From the NCBI GenBank assembly GCA_963682025.1, contig OY821517.1, positions 233,065,326 to 233,129,325 on the forward strand: a DNA stretch of 64,000 nucleotides, given 5' to 3'. Both the position numbers and the translations under genes were made by a program. Below, piece by piece: positions 53,754 to 64,000 of this stretch. This stretch comes from Cordilura impudica. Lineage: Eukaryota; Arthropoda; Insecta; Diptera; Scathophagidae. The number at the start of each line of letters is the position of its first letter. Within the stretch, counting starts at the first letter, position 1. Under the pieces are notes generated by a model. That model made no database searches. It was not told where the DNA came from and worked only from the letters and a program-made list of their open reading frames with translations.

Positions 53754-56700
53754 TAATAATTAGTTATTTATAGTTCGGTTCGAGATCATGTATACATTTT
53801 CTAATACTAGAAAAGATAATACTTTTATGCAATGTAAGAGAAATTTGGAAAAAATTGAAGACAGCGCTAGATGGAGTAGCTACTTTCGAACAAAGCGACT
53901 TGTTCATCTTCAGCATCCTTCTGCCTATTGCTTCAACTCATGCTTAATCAACTATTTAACTCAACATTAGAAAGAAAAGAACATGAGAAATGTTTTTTCT
54001 TTCTTTTCATACGAGAGTTACAACGAACAAGCAGAGTTTTTTCCAATTTATAGCTTTCTCTACATTAACATCGCTTTGATCAATTACAAATCTCGTAATG
54101 TGAAAAAAGCTCTTTTTGTTTTGCCAAACGTCCCATAGATGGGAACTGTAATGACATGTGAAATCTTAACAGATTTATCACAATTGCATTGGACCGTATG
54201 TTTTGTATGTTAGTTTTTATGTATTGTCGATCTTGTGTTGTAATAATAATTAGTTATTTATAGTTCGGTTCGAGATCATGTATACATTTTCTAATACTAG
54301 AAAAGATAATACTTTTATGCAATGTAAGAGAAATTTGGAAAAAATTGAAGACAGCGCTAGATGGAGTAGCTACTTTCGAACAAAGCGACTTGTTCATCTT
54401 CAGCATCCTTCTGCCTATTGCTTCAACTCATGCTTAATCAACTATTTAACTCAACATTAGAAAGAAAAGAACATGAGAAATGTTTTTTCTTTCTTTTCAT
54501 ACGAGAGTTAGAACGAACAAGCAGAGTTTTTTCCAATTTATAGCTTTCTCTACATTAACATCGCTTTGATCAATTACAAATCTCGTAATGTGAAAAAAGC
54601 TCTTTTTGTTTTGCCAAACGTCCCATAGATGGGAACTGTAATGACATGTGAAATCTTAACAGATTTATCACAATTGCATTGGACCGTATGTTTTGTATGT
54701 TAGTTTTTATGTATTGTCGATCTTGTGTTGTAATAATAATTAGTTATTTATAGTTCGGTTCGAGATCATGTATACATTTTCTAATACTAGAAAAGATAAT
54801 ACTTTTATGCAATGTAAGAGAAATTTGGAAAAAATTGAAGACAGCGCTAGATGGAGTAGCTACTTTCGAACAAAGCGACTTGTTCATCTTCAGCATCCTT
54901 CTGCCTATTGCTTCAACTCATGCTTAATCAACTATTTAACTCAACATTAGAAAGAAAAGAACATGAGAAATGTTTTTTCTTTCTTTTCATACGAGAGTTA
55001 GAACGAACAAGCAGAGTTTTTTCCAATTTATAGCTTTCTCTACATTAACATCGCTTTGATCAATTACAAATCTCGTAATGTGAAAAAAGCTCTTTTTGTT
55101 TTGCCAAACGTCCCATAGATGGGAACTGTAATGACATGTGAAATCTTAACAGATTTATCACAATTGCATTGGACCGTATGTTTTGTATGTTAGTTTTTAT
55201 GTATTGTCGATCTTGTGTTGTAATAATAATTAGTTATTTATAGTTCGGTTCGAGATCATGTATACATTTTCTAATACTAGAAAAGATAATACTTTTATGC
55301 AATGTAAGAGAAATTTGGAAAAAATTGAAGACAGCGCTAGATGGAGTAGCTACTTTCGAACAAAGCGACTTGTTCATCTTCAGCATCCTTCTGCCTATTG
55401 CTTCAACTCATGCTTAATCAACTATTTAACTCAACATTAGAAAGAAAAGAACATGAGAAATGTTTTTTCTTTCTTTTCATACGAGAGTTAGAACGAACAA
55501 GCAGAGTTTTTTCCAATTTATAGCTTTCTCTACATTAACATCGCTTTGATCAATTACAAATCTCGTAATGTGAAAAAAGCTCTTTTTGTTTTGCCAAACG
55601 TCCCATAGATGGGAACTGTAATGACATGTGAAATCTTAACAGATTTATCACAATTGCATTGGACCGTATGTTTTGTATGTTAGTTTTTATGTACTGTCGA
55701 TCTTGTGTTGTAATAATAATTAGTTATTTATAGTTCGGTTCGAGATCATGTATACATTTTCTAATACTAGAAAAGATAATACTTTTATGCAATGTAAGAG
55801 AAATTTGGAAAAAATTGAAGACAGCGCTAGATGGAGTAGCTACTTTCGAACAAAGCGACTTGTTCATCTTCAGCATCCTTCTGCCTATTGCTTCAACTCA
55901 TGCTTAATCAACTATTTAACTCAACATTAGAAAGAAAAGAACATGAGAAATGTTTTTTCTTTCTTTTCATACGAGAGTTAGAACGAACAAGCAGAGTTTT
56001 TTCCAATTTATAGCTTTCTCTACATTAACATCGCTTTGATCAATTACAAATCTCGTAATGTGGAAAAAGCTCTTTTTGTTTTGCCAAACGTCCCATAGAT
56101 GGGAACTGTAATGACATGTGAAATCTTAACAGATTTATCACAATTGCATTGGACCGTATGTTTTGTATGTTAGTTTTTATGTATTGTCGATCTTGTGTTG
56201 TAATAATAATTAGTTATTTATAGTTCGGTTCGAGATCATGTATACATTTTCTAATACTAGAAAAGATAATACTTTTATGCAATGTAAGAGAAATTTGGAA
56301 AAAATTGAAGACAGCGCTAGATGGAGTAGCTACTTTCGAACAAAGCGACTTGTTCATCTTCAGCATCCTTCTGCCTATTGCTTCAACTCATGCTTAATCA
56401 ACTATTTAACTCAACATTAGAAAGAAAAGAACATGAGAAATGTTTTTTCTTTCTTTTCATACGAGAGTTAGAACGAACAAGCAGAGTTTTTTCCAATTTA
56501 TAGCTTTCTCTACATTAACATCGCTTTGATCAATTACAAATCTCGTAATGTGAAAAAAGCTCTTTTTGTTTTGCCAAACGTCCCATAGATGGGAACTGTA
56601 ATGACATGTGAAATCTTAACAGATTTATCACAATTGCATTGGACCGTATGTTTTGTATGTTAGTTTTTATGTATTGTCGATCTTGTGTTGTAATAATAAT

Positions 56701-59700
56701 TAGTTATTTATAGTTCGGTTCGAGATCATGTATACATTTTCTAATACTAGAAAAGATAATACTTTTATGCAATGTAAGAGAAATTTGGAAAAAATTGAAG
56801 ACAGCGCTAGATGGAGTAGCTACTTTCGAACAAAGCGACTTGTTCATCTTCAGCATCCTTCTGCCTATTGCTTCAACTCATGCTTAATCAACTATTTAAC
56901 TCAACATTAGAAAGAAAAGAACATGAGAAATGTTTTTTCTTTCTTTTCATACGAGAGTTAGAACGAACAAGCAGAGTTTTTTCCAATTTATAGCTTTCTC
57001 TACATTAACATCGCTTTGATCAATTACAAATCTCGTAATGTGAAAAAAGCTCTTTTTGTTTTGCCAAACGTCCCATAGATGGGAACTGTAATGACATGTG
57101 AAATCTTAACAGATTTATCACAATTGCATTGGACCGTATGTTTTGTATGTTAGTTTTTATGTACTGTCGATCTTGTGTTGTAATAATAATTAGTTATTTA
57201 TAGTTCGGTTCGAGATCATGTATACATTTTCTAATACTAGAAAAGATAATACTTTTATGCAATGTAAGAGAAATTTGGAAAAAATTGAAGACAGCGCTAG
57301 ATGGAGTAGCTACTTTCGAACAAAGCGACTTGTTCATCTTCAGCATCCTTCTGCCTATTGCTGCAACTCATGCTTAATCAACTATTTAACTCAACATTAG
57401 AAAGAAAAGAACATGAGAAATGTTTTTTCTTTCTTTTCATACGAGAGTTAGAACGAACAAGCAGAGTTTTTTCCAATTTATAGCTTTCTCTACATTAACA
57501 TCGCTTTGATCAATTACAAATCTCGTAATGTGGAAAAAGCTCTTTTTGTTTTGCCAAACGTCCCATAGATGGGAACTGTAATGACATGTGAAATCTTAAC
57601 AGATTTATCACAATTGCATTGGACCGTATGTTTTGTATGTTAGTTTTTATGTATTGTCGATCTTGTGTTGTAATAATAATTAGTTATTTATAGTTCGGTT
57701 CGAGATCATGTATACATTTTCTAATACTAGAAAAGATAATACTTTTATGCAATGTAAGAGAAATTTGGAAAAAATTGAAGACAGCGCTAGATGGAGTAGC
57801 TACTTTCGAACAAAGCGACTTGTTCATCTTCAGCATCCTTCTGCCTATTGCTTCAACTCATGCTTAATCAACTATTTAACTCAACATTAGAAAGAAAAGA
57901 ACATGAGAAATGTTTTTTCTTTCTTTTCATACGAGAGTTACAACGAACAAGCAGAGTTTTTTCCAATTTATAGCTTTCTCTACATTAACATCGCTTTGAT
58001 CAATTACAAATCTCGTAATGTGAAAAAAGCTCTTTTTGTTTTGCCAAACGTCCCATAGATGGGAACTGTAATGACATGTGAAATCTTAACAGATTTATCA
58101 CAATTGCATTGGACCGTATGTTTTGTATGTTAGTTTTTATGTATTGTCGATCTTGTGTTGTAATAATAATTAGTTATTTATAGTTCGGTTCGAGATCATG
58201 TATACATTTTCTAATACTAGAAAAGATAATACTTTTATGCAATGTAAGAGAAATTTGGAAAAAATTGAAGACAGCGCTAGATGGAGTAGCTACTTTCGAA
58301 CAAAGCGACTTGTTCATCTTCAGCATCCTTCTGCCTATTGCTTCAACTCATGCTTAATCAACTATTTAACTCAACATTAGAAAGAAAAGAACATGAGAAA
58401 TGTTTTTTCTTTCTTTTCATACGAGAGTTAGAACGAACAAGCAGAGTTTTTTCCAATTTATAGCTTTCTCTACATTAACATCGCTTTGATCAATTACAAA
58501 TCTCGTAATGTGAAAAAAGCTCTTTTTGTTTTGCCAAACGTCCCATAGATGGGAACTGTAATGACATGTGAAATCTTAACAGATTTATCACAATTGCATT
58601 GGACCGTATGTTTTGTATGTTAGTTTTTATGTATTGTCGATCTTGTGTTGTAATAATAATTAGTTATTTATAGTTCGGTTCGAGATCATGTATACATTTT
58701 CTAATACTAGAAAAGATAATACTTTTATGCAATGTAAGAGAAATTTGGAAAAAATTGAAGACAGCGCTAGATGGAGTAGCTACTTTCGAACAAAGCGACT
58801 TGTTCATCTTCAGCATCCTTCTGCCTATTGCTTCAACTCATGCTTAATCAACTATTTAACTCAACATTAGAAAGAAAAGAACATGAGAAATGTTTTTTCT
58901 TTCTTTTCATACGAGAGTTAGAACGAACAAGCAGAGTTTTTTCCAATTTATAGCTTTCTCTACATTAACATCGCTTTGATCAATTACAAATCTCGTAATG
59001 TGGAAAAAGCTCTTTTTGTTTTGCCAAACGTCCCATAGATGGGAACTGTAATGACATGTGAAATCTTAACAGATTTATCACAATTGCATTGGACCGTATG
59101 TTTTGTATGTTAGTTTTTATGTATTGTCGATCTTGTGTTGTAATAATAATTAGTTATTTATAGTTCGGTTCGAGATCATGTATACATTTTCTAATACTAG
59201 AAAAGATAATACTTTTATGCAATGTAAGAGAAATTTGGAAAAAATTGAAGACAGCGCTAGATGGAGTAGCTACTTTCGAACAAAGCGACTTGTTCATCTT
59301 CAGCATCCTTCTGCCTATTGCTTCAACTCATGCTTAATCAACTATTTAACTCAACATTAGAAAGAAAAGAACATGAGAAATGTTTTTTCTTTCTTTTCAT
59401 ACGAGAGTTAGAACGAACAAGCAGAGTTTTTTCCAATTTATAGCTTTCTCTACATTAACATCGCTTTGATCAATTACAAATCTCGTAATGTGAAAAAAGC
59501 TCTTTTTGTTTTGCCAAACGTCCCATAGATGGGAACTGTAATGACATGTGAAATCTTAACAGATTTATCACAATTGCATTGGACCGTATGTTTTGTATGT
59601 TAGTTTTTATGTATTGTCGATCTTGTGTTGTAATAATAATTAGTTATTTATAGTTCGGTTCGAGATCATGTATACATTTTCTAATACTAGAAAAGATAAT

Positions 59701-60857
59701 ACTTTTATGCAATGTAAGAGAAATTTGGAAAAAATTGAAGACAGCGCTAGATGGAGTAGCTACTTTCGAACAAAGCGACTTGTTCATCTTCAGCATCCTT
59801 CTGCCTATTGCTTCAACTCATGCTTAATCAACTATTTAACTCAACATTAGAAAGAAAAGAACATGAGAAATGTTTTTTCTTTCTTTTCATACGAGAGTTA
59901 GAACGAACAAGCAGAGTTTTTTCCAATTTATAGCTTTCTCTACATTAACATCGCTTTGATCAATTACAAATCTCGTAATGTGGAAAAAGCTCTTTTTGTT
60001 TTGCCAAACGTCCCATAGATGGGAACTGTAATGACATGTGAAATCTTAACAGATTTATCACAATTGCATTGGACCGTATGTTTTGTATGTTAGTTTTTAT
60101 GTATTGTCGATCTTGTGTTGTAATAATAATTAGTTATTTATAGTTCGGTTCGAGATCATGTATACATTTTCTAATACTAGAAAAGATAATACTTTTATGC
60201 AATGTAAGAGAAATTTGGAAAAAATTGAAGACAGCGCTAGATGGAGTAGCTACTTTCGAACAAAGCGACTTGTTCATCTTCAGCATCCTTCTGCCTATTG
60301 CTTCAACTCATGCTTAATCAACTATTTAACTCAACATTAGAAAGAAAAGAACATGAGAAATGTTTTTTCTTTCTTTTCATACGAGAGTTAGAACGAACAA
60401 GCAGAGTTTTTTCCAATTTATAGCTTTCTCTACATTAACATCGCTTTGATCAATTACAAATCTCGTAATGTGAAAAAAGCTCTTTTTGTTTTGCCAAACG
60501 TCCCATAGATGGGAACTGTAATGACATGTGAAATCTTAACAGATTTATCACAATTGCATTGGACCGTATGTTTTGTATGTTAGTTTTTATGTATTGTCGA
60601 TCTTGTGTTGTAATAATAATTAGTTATTTATAGTTCGGTTCGAGATCATGTATACATTTTCTAATACTAGAAAAGATAATACTTTTATGCAATGTAAGAG
60701 AAATTTGGAAAAAATTGAAGACAGCGCTAGATGGAGTAGCTACTTTCGAACAAAGCGACTTGTTCATCTTCAGCATCCTTCTGCCTATTGCTTCAACTCA
60801 TGCTTAATCAACTATTTAACTCAACATTAGAAAGAAAAGAACATGAGAAATGTTTTT
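53754..60857 (+). repeat. 490-bp satellite, direct array, about 14.5 copies
   Basis: The monomer repeats every 490 bp without length change (for example the ATG at 53788, 54278, 54768 ... 60648). Copies are nearly identical; I see only a few variable sites: GTTA(C/G)AACG, GTG(A/G)AAAAAGC, GTA(T/C)TGTCG and one CTTCAAC/CTGCAAC. The monomer includes TATTTATAG then GGTTCGAGATC then an ATG opening a 60-aa frame, and a GTCCCATAGATGGGAAC stem. No link to a known satellite family can be made by eye. Confidence 0.97.
53788..53970 (+). CDS. 60-aa ORF present in every satellite monomer
   Basis: Each of the 15 direct copies has the same 60-codon frame starting MYTFSNTRKDNTFMQCKRNL, rich in Lys, Arg, Asn and Cys, with no signal peptide or known motif. 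It recurs every 490 bp to 60648, and once in the inverted arm (61142-60960, one substitution). Because copies are almost identical, conservation here says nothing about selection. A TATTTATAG box lies about 30 bp upstream of each ATG. A real gene is possible but unproven. Confidence 0.25.
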   Translation: MYTFSNTRKDNTFMQCKRNLEKIEDSARWSSYFRTKRLVHLQHPSAYCFNSCLINYLTQH

Positions 60858-62594
60858 CAAAGCGATGTAGAGAAAGCTATAAATTGGAAAAAACTCTGCT
60901 TGTTCGTTCTAACTCTCGTATGAAAAGAAAGAAAAAACATTTCTCATGTTCTTTTCTTTCTAATGTTGAGTTAAATAGTTGATTAAGCATGAGTTGAAGC
61001 AATAGGCAGAAGGATGCTGACGATGAACAAGTCGCTTTGTTCGAAAGTAGCTACTCCATCTAGCGCTGTCTTCAATTTTTTCCAAATTTCTCTTACATTG
61101 CATAAAAGTATTATCTTTTCTAGTATTAGAAAATGTATACATGATCTCGAACCGAACTATAAATAACTAATTATTATTACAACACAAGATCGACAATACA
61201 TAAAAACTAACATACAAAACATACGGTCCAATGCAATTGTGATAAATCTGTTAAGATTTCACATGTCATTACAGTTCCCATCTATGGGACGTTTGGCAAA
61301 ACAAAAAGAGCTTTTTTCACATTACGAGATTTGTAATTGATCAAAGCGATGTTAATGTAGAGAAAGCTATAAATTGGAAAAAACTCTGCTTGTTCGTTCT
61401 AACTCTCGTATGAAAAGAAAGAAAAAACATTTCTCATGTTCTTTTCTTTCTAATGTTGAGTTAAATAGTTGATTAAGCATGAGTTGAAGCAATAGGCAGA
61501 AGGATGCTGACGATGAACAAGTCGCTTTGTTCGAAATTAGCTACTCCATCTAGCGCTGTCTTCAATTTTTTCCAAATTTCTCTTACATTGCATAAAAGTA
61601 TTATCTTTTCTAGTATTAGAAAATGTATACATGATCTCGAACCGAACTATAAATAACTAATTATTATTACAACACAAGATCGACAATACATAAAAACTAA
61701 CATACAAAACATACGGTCCAATGCAATTGTGATAAATCTGTTAAGATTTCACATGTCATTACAGTTCCCATCTATGGGACGTTTGGCAAAACAAAAAGAG
61801 CTTTTTTCACATTACGAGATTTGTAATTGATCAAAGCGATGTTAATGTAGAGAAAGCTATAAATTGGAAAAAACTCTGCTTGTTCGTTCTAACTCTCGTA
61901 TGAAAAGAAAGAAAAAACATTTCTCATGTTCTTTTCTTTCTAATGTTGAGTTAAATAGTTGATTAAGCATGAATTGAAGCAATAGGCAGAAGGATGCTGA
62001 AGATGAACAAGTCGCTTTGTTCGAAAGTAGCTACTCCATCTAGCGCTGTCTTCAATTTTTTTCCAAATTTCTCTTACATTGCATAAAAGTATTATCTCTT
62101 CTAGTATTAGAAAATGTATACATGATCTCGAACCGAACTATAAATAACTAATTATTATTACAACACAAGATCGACATTACATAAAAACTAACATACAAAA
62201 CATACGGTCCAATGCAATTGTGATAAATCTGTTAAGATTTCACATGTCATTACAGTTCCCATCTATGGGACGTTTGGCAAAACAAAAAGAGCTTTTTTCA
62301 CATTACGAGATTTGTAATTGATCAAAGCGATGTTAATGTAGAGAAAGCTATAAATTGGAAAAAACTCTGCTTGTTCGTTCTAACTCTCGTATGAAAAGAA
62401 AGAAAAAAACATTTCTCATGTTCTTTTCTTTCTAATGTTGAGTTAAATAGTTGATTAAGCATGATTTGAAGCAATAGGCAGAAGGATGCTGAAGATGAAC
62501 AAGTCGCTTTGTTCGAAAGTAGCTACTCCATCTAGCGCTGTCTTCAATTTTTTCCAAATTTCTCTTACATTGCATAAAAGTATTATCTTTTCTA
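60858..62594 (-). repeat. 490-bp satellite, inverted array, about 3.5 copies
   Basis: At 60857/60858 the orientation flips: direct sequence ends ATGAGAAATGTTTTT and continues with reverse-complement monomer. A 6-bp loss (GATGTTAATGTAG to GATGTAG) sits at the junction. These copies are more diverged than the direct ones (CTGACGATGAAC/CTGAAGATGAAC, GAAATTAGC, extra T, ATGATTTGAAGC). The array ends in TTTTCTA next to AAATTTATATTAATA, the same AT-rich words that flank the left end. Confidence 0.96.
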
Positions 62595-63757
62595 AATTTA
62601 TATTAATATTAATATTTACATTTTTTTTTTTAATTTAATTTAAAAAAAAAAAAAATAATAAATCAGTGATTATAGAAAATATTCAAACATTTTAAATCCA
62701 CTCATAATAAATACACAAACATACTTTTATTTTTACATTCTTTCATCATACAAATCCATTCTCACAAAATTTTACAAATAATTCTTTTGATCTGAATGTT
62801 ATTCTCATTTGTAACTTGTGTCTTTAAGTAAGAATGTCATTTTAACATAAATTAGATCTATCAAACGTCAACTAAATATTCTTCGACTACAAGCGCTTGT
62901 TACATAGATGGATAAGAGAACGTAAGTTTATTATTTTGATTTATTTATTTTTTTTCTACACTCATTTACTGAATTTCATATATTCAAATAATTAAAACAT
63001 GAATATCTAATAGATGCTCAATTATGTTACTCATATTTTTTTATGTGTAAAATAATTTATATCTATTATCAGAGTTGCCATTTCTTTGTTTAAATGATTA
63101 ATTTCTGGCACATAAATCTTTTTTTTTCTTTATTTGCTTTTAATAAATAAACACCACACATTTTAACTTTTAAATTTTTTTTTTTTTCTTAAATTATATA
63201 TTCAAATGGTGACATATTTGTTTTTGTTTTTGATTACAAACAAATTAAATATCTTTACCTTATAAATTATTTTATTTACAATATTTTTCAATTGATAAAA
63301 ATATTAATATAATAGATAAGTGTTTATTAATTTAACGATTTAATCAATAAATTTATAATATCGTTAATTACATGATATAAATAATATAATGCTGAACTAA
63401 CTTTTTTTTTTATTTTATTTCACAAAAAGTTTAGGGTGATTGGTTAGGTCAAAAGTGGGCTATCTAGGAAAATTTGTAATAGATAGCAAAGGTTTGGGCG
63501 GGTATAGAACATGTAGAGGTTAACGACATCTTTTACCTCTACGCTACTAATTATACGCACTTATTTTATTTCTTCATTTTCTTTTAAATTTATTTTTTTT
63601 TGGTATAACAATTCTTTATTTTGAGTCATCGTAAATTTTAATATTACTGTAGCTGGTTTAACCTATCTTGAAGGAGACAAGATCCACCCTATTTTCCCTG
63701 AGCACGGCCGGATCAATTGGTAGCATAGTCCCAGAAAGATATGGTTTGATTTAACGA
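62595..63757. other. Right flank of the satellite within the insertion
   Basis: AT-rich with poly-A and poly-T runs; no gene. A hairpin GTAGAGGT..ACCTCTAC lies at about 63511-63540, followed by CTACTAATT. The last 120 bp are less AT-rich (GGAGACAAGATCCACCC, GAGCACGGCCGGATC), ending GATTTAACGA before CTG and BEL-III sequence. Confidence 0.55.
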
Positions 63758-63760
63758 CTG

Positions 63761-64000
63761 ATTACTTTTATTTTGCGACAGAAAAATTCCACTAAAATCT
63801 TCTTACACCAAAAGAGAGGTTCTTTCCGTGATTGCTAGACTGTTCGACCCTGCTGGTTGGCTCGCTCCGGTTATTATAACAGCGAAAATCTCAATGCAGC
63901 AAATGTGGCTCGATAAGATTGACTGGGATGATAAAATAGAGCCGGTGTCGCTTAAAAATTGGCAAGATTTTGTCTCTCAATATAATGATGTAGATACAAT
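63761..64000 (+). pseudogene. BEL-III RT/RNase H connection, resumed after the insertion
   Basis: Open frame to the window end: a YFYFATEK segment, SYTKREVLSVIARLFDPAGW, LAPVIITAKISMQQMWLDKI, then DWDDKIEPVSLKNWQDFVSQ. These blocks follow directly after the WNA block in BEL-II (SYTKREVL, AKLFDPVDW), so this is the continuation of the RT fragment ending at 53052. RNase H and integrase must lie beyond 64000. No stop is seen in this piece. Confidence 0.9.

Noticed and set aside
53772..53786. GGTTCGAGATC in each monomer as part of a tRNA gene or tRNA-derived SINE
   Set aside because: It resembles a B box, but there is no A box at the right distance and no cloverleaf can be drawn.
53754..60857. 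Regular repeats as a CRISPR array
   Set aside because: The unit is 490 bp, repeats abut without unique spacers, and the context is eukaryotic. It is a satellite.
53053..63757. Whole satellite block as a Foldback element
   Set aside because: The inverted arms are internal (satellite only); the outermost ends of the insertion are not inverted repeats of each other.
1..64000. Host protein-coding genes, rRNA or tRNA genes
   Set aside because: No frame or structure could be supported that is not part of a mobile element or repeat.

Overview
This is an AT-rich eukaryotic window made almost entirely of transposable elements and satellite DNA. I see no single-copy host gene, tRNA or rRNA. The mix (BEL/Pao and gypsy-type LTR elements with an Asn-rich Gag, a CR1/Jockey-like LINE, PIF/Harbinger, two hAT copies, a DD34E Tc1 element, and INE-1/DINE-1-like repeats with GTCC microsatellites) points to a fly, probably a calyptrate or similar schizophoran. 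Dense nesting and a long satellite array suggest pericentromeric or other low-recombination heterochromatin. The organism and location are inferred, not shown. One run of exactly 200 N (12463-12662) is a scaffold gap, so linkage across it is unproven.

Layout. 1-3378 (-): decayed BEL/Pao copy (BEL-I), cut by the window start. 3637-3932: two tandem MITEs. 4779-5585: INE-1-like element. 6626-7030: unrecognised ORF. 8449-12462: two LINE halves head to head, the minus one carrying the RT and 3' tail, the plus one carrying ORF1 and the endonuclease; this looks like one twin-primed insertion. 12663-41742: a nested set. The outer element is a minus-strand gypsy (Gypsy-A). It holds a Tc1 element (38574-40216) and a plus-strand gypsy, Gypsy-B (14194-37885, matching 412-bp LTRs, TSD ACAC). 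The leader of Gypsy-B holds a Harbinger element (14736-17628), a hAT transposase gene (18271-20127) and a CACTG-ended transposon (21900-24548). Its integrase reading frame is split by BEL-II (29249-37215, TSD AGTAG), and the 5' LTR of BEL-II holds a further SINE-like insertion (29521-30491).

After that: AT-rich DNA with a possible hammerhead ribozyme (43750), a decayed and partly duplicated hAT copy (45251-47884), a second INE-1-like fragment, an OB-fold-like pseudogene, and a third BEL copy (BEL-III, 49348-53052). The pol of BEL-III is interrupted by about 10.7 kb containing a 490-bp satellite (14.5 direct copies, then 3.5 inverted copies) and resumes at about 63758 to the window end.

Function. 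Most reading frames are broken. The ones that look intact are the Harbinger transposase (four exons, 355 aa), the 618-aa hAT transposase, the DDE part of the Tc1 transposase, and a 60-aa ORF repeated in each satellite monomer. The Harbinger transposase and its Myb-like partner are a two-gene transposition system; the partner has a single frameshift in an A run.
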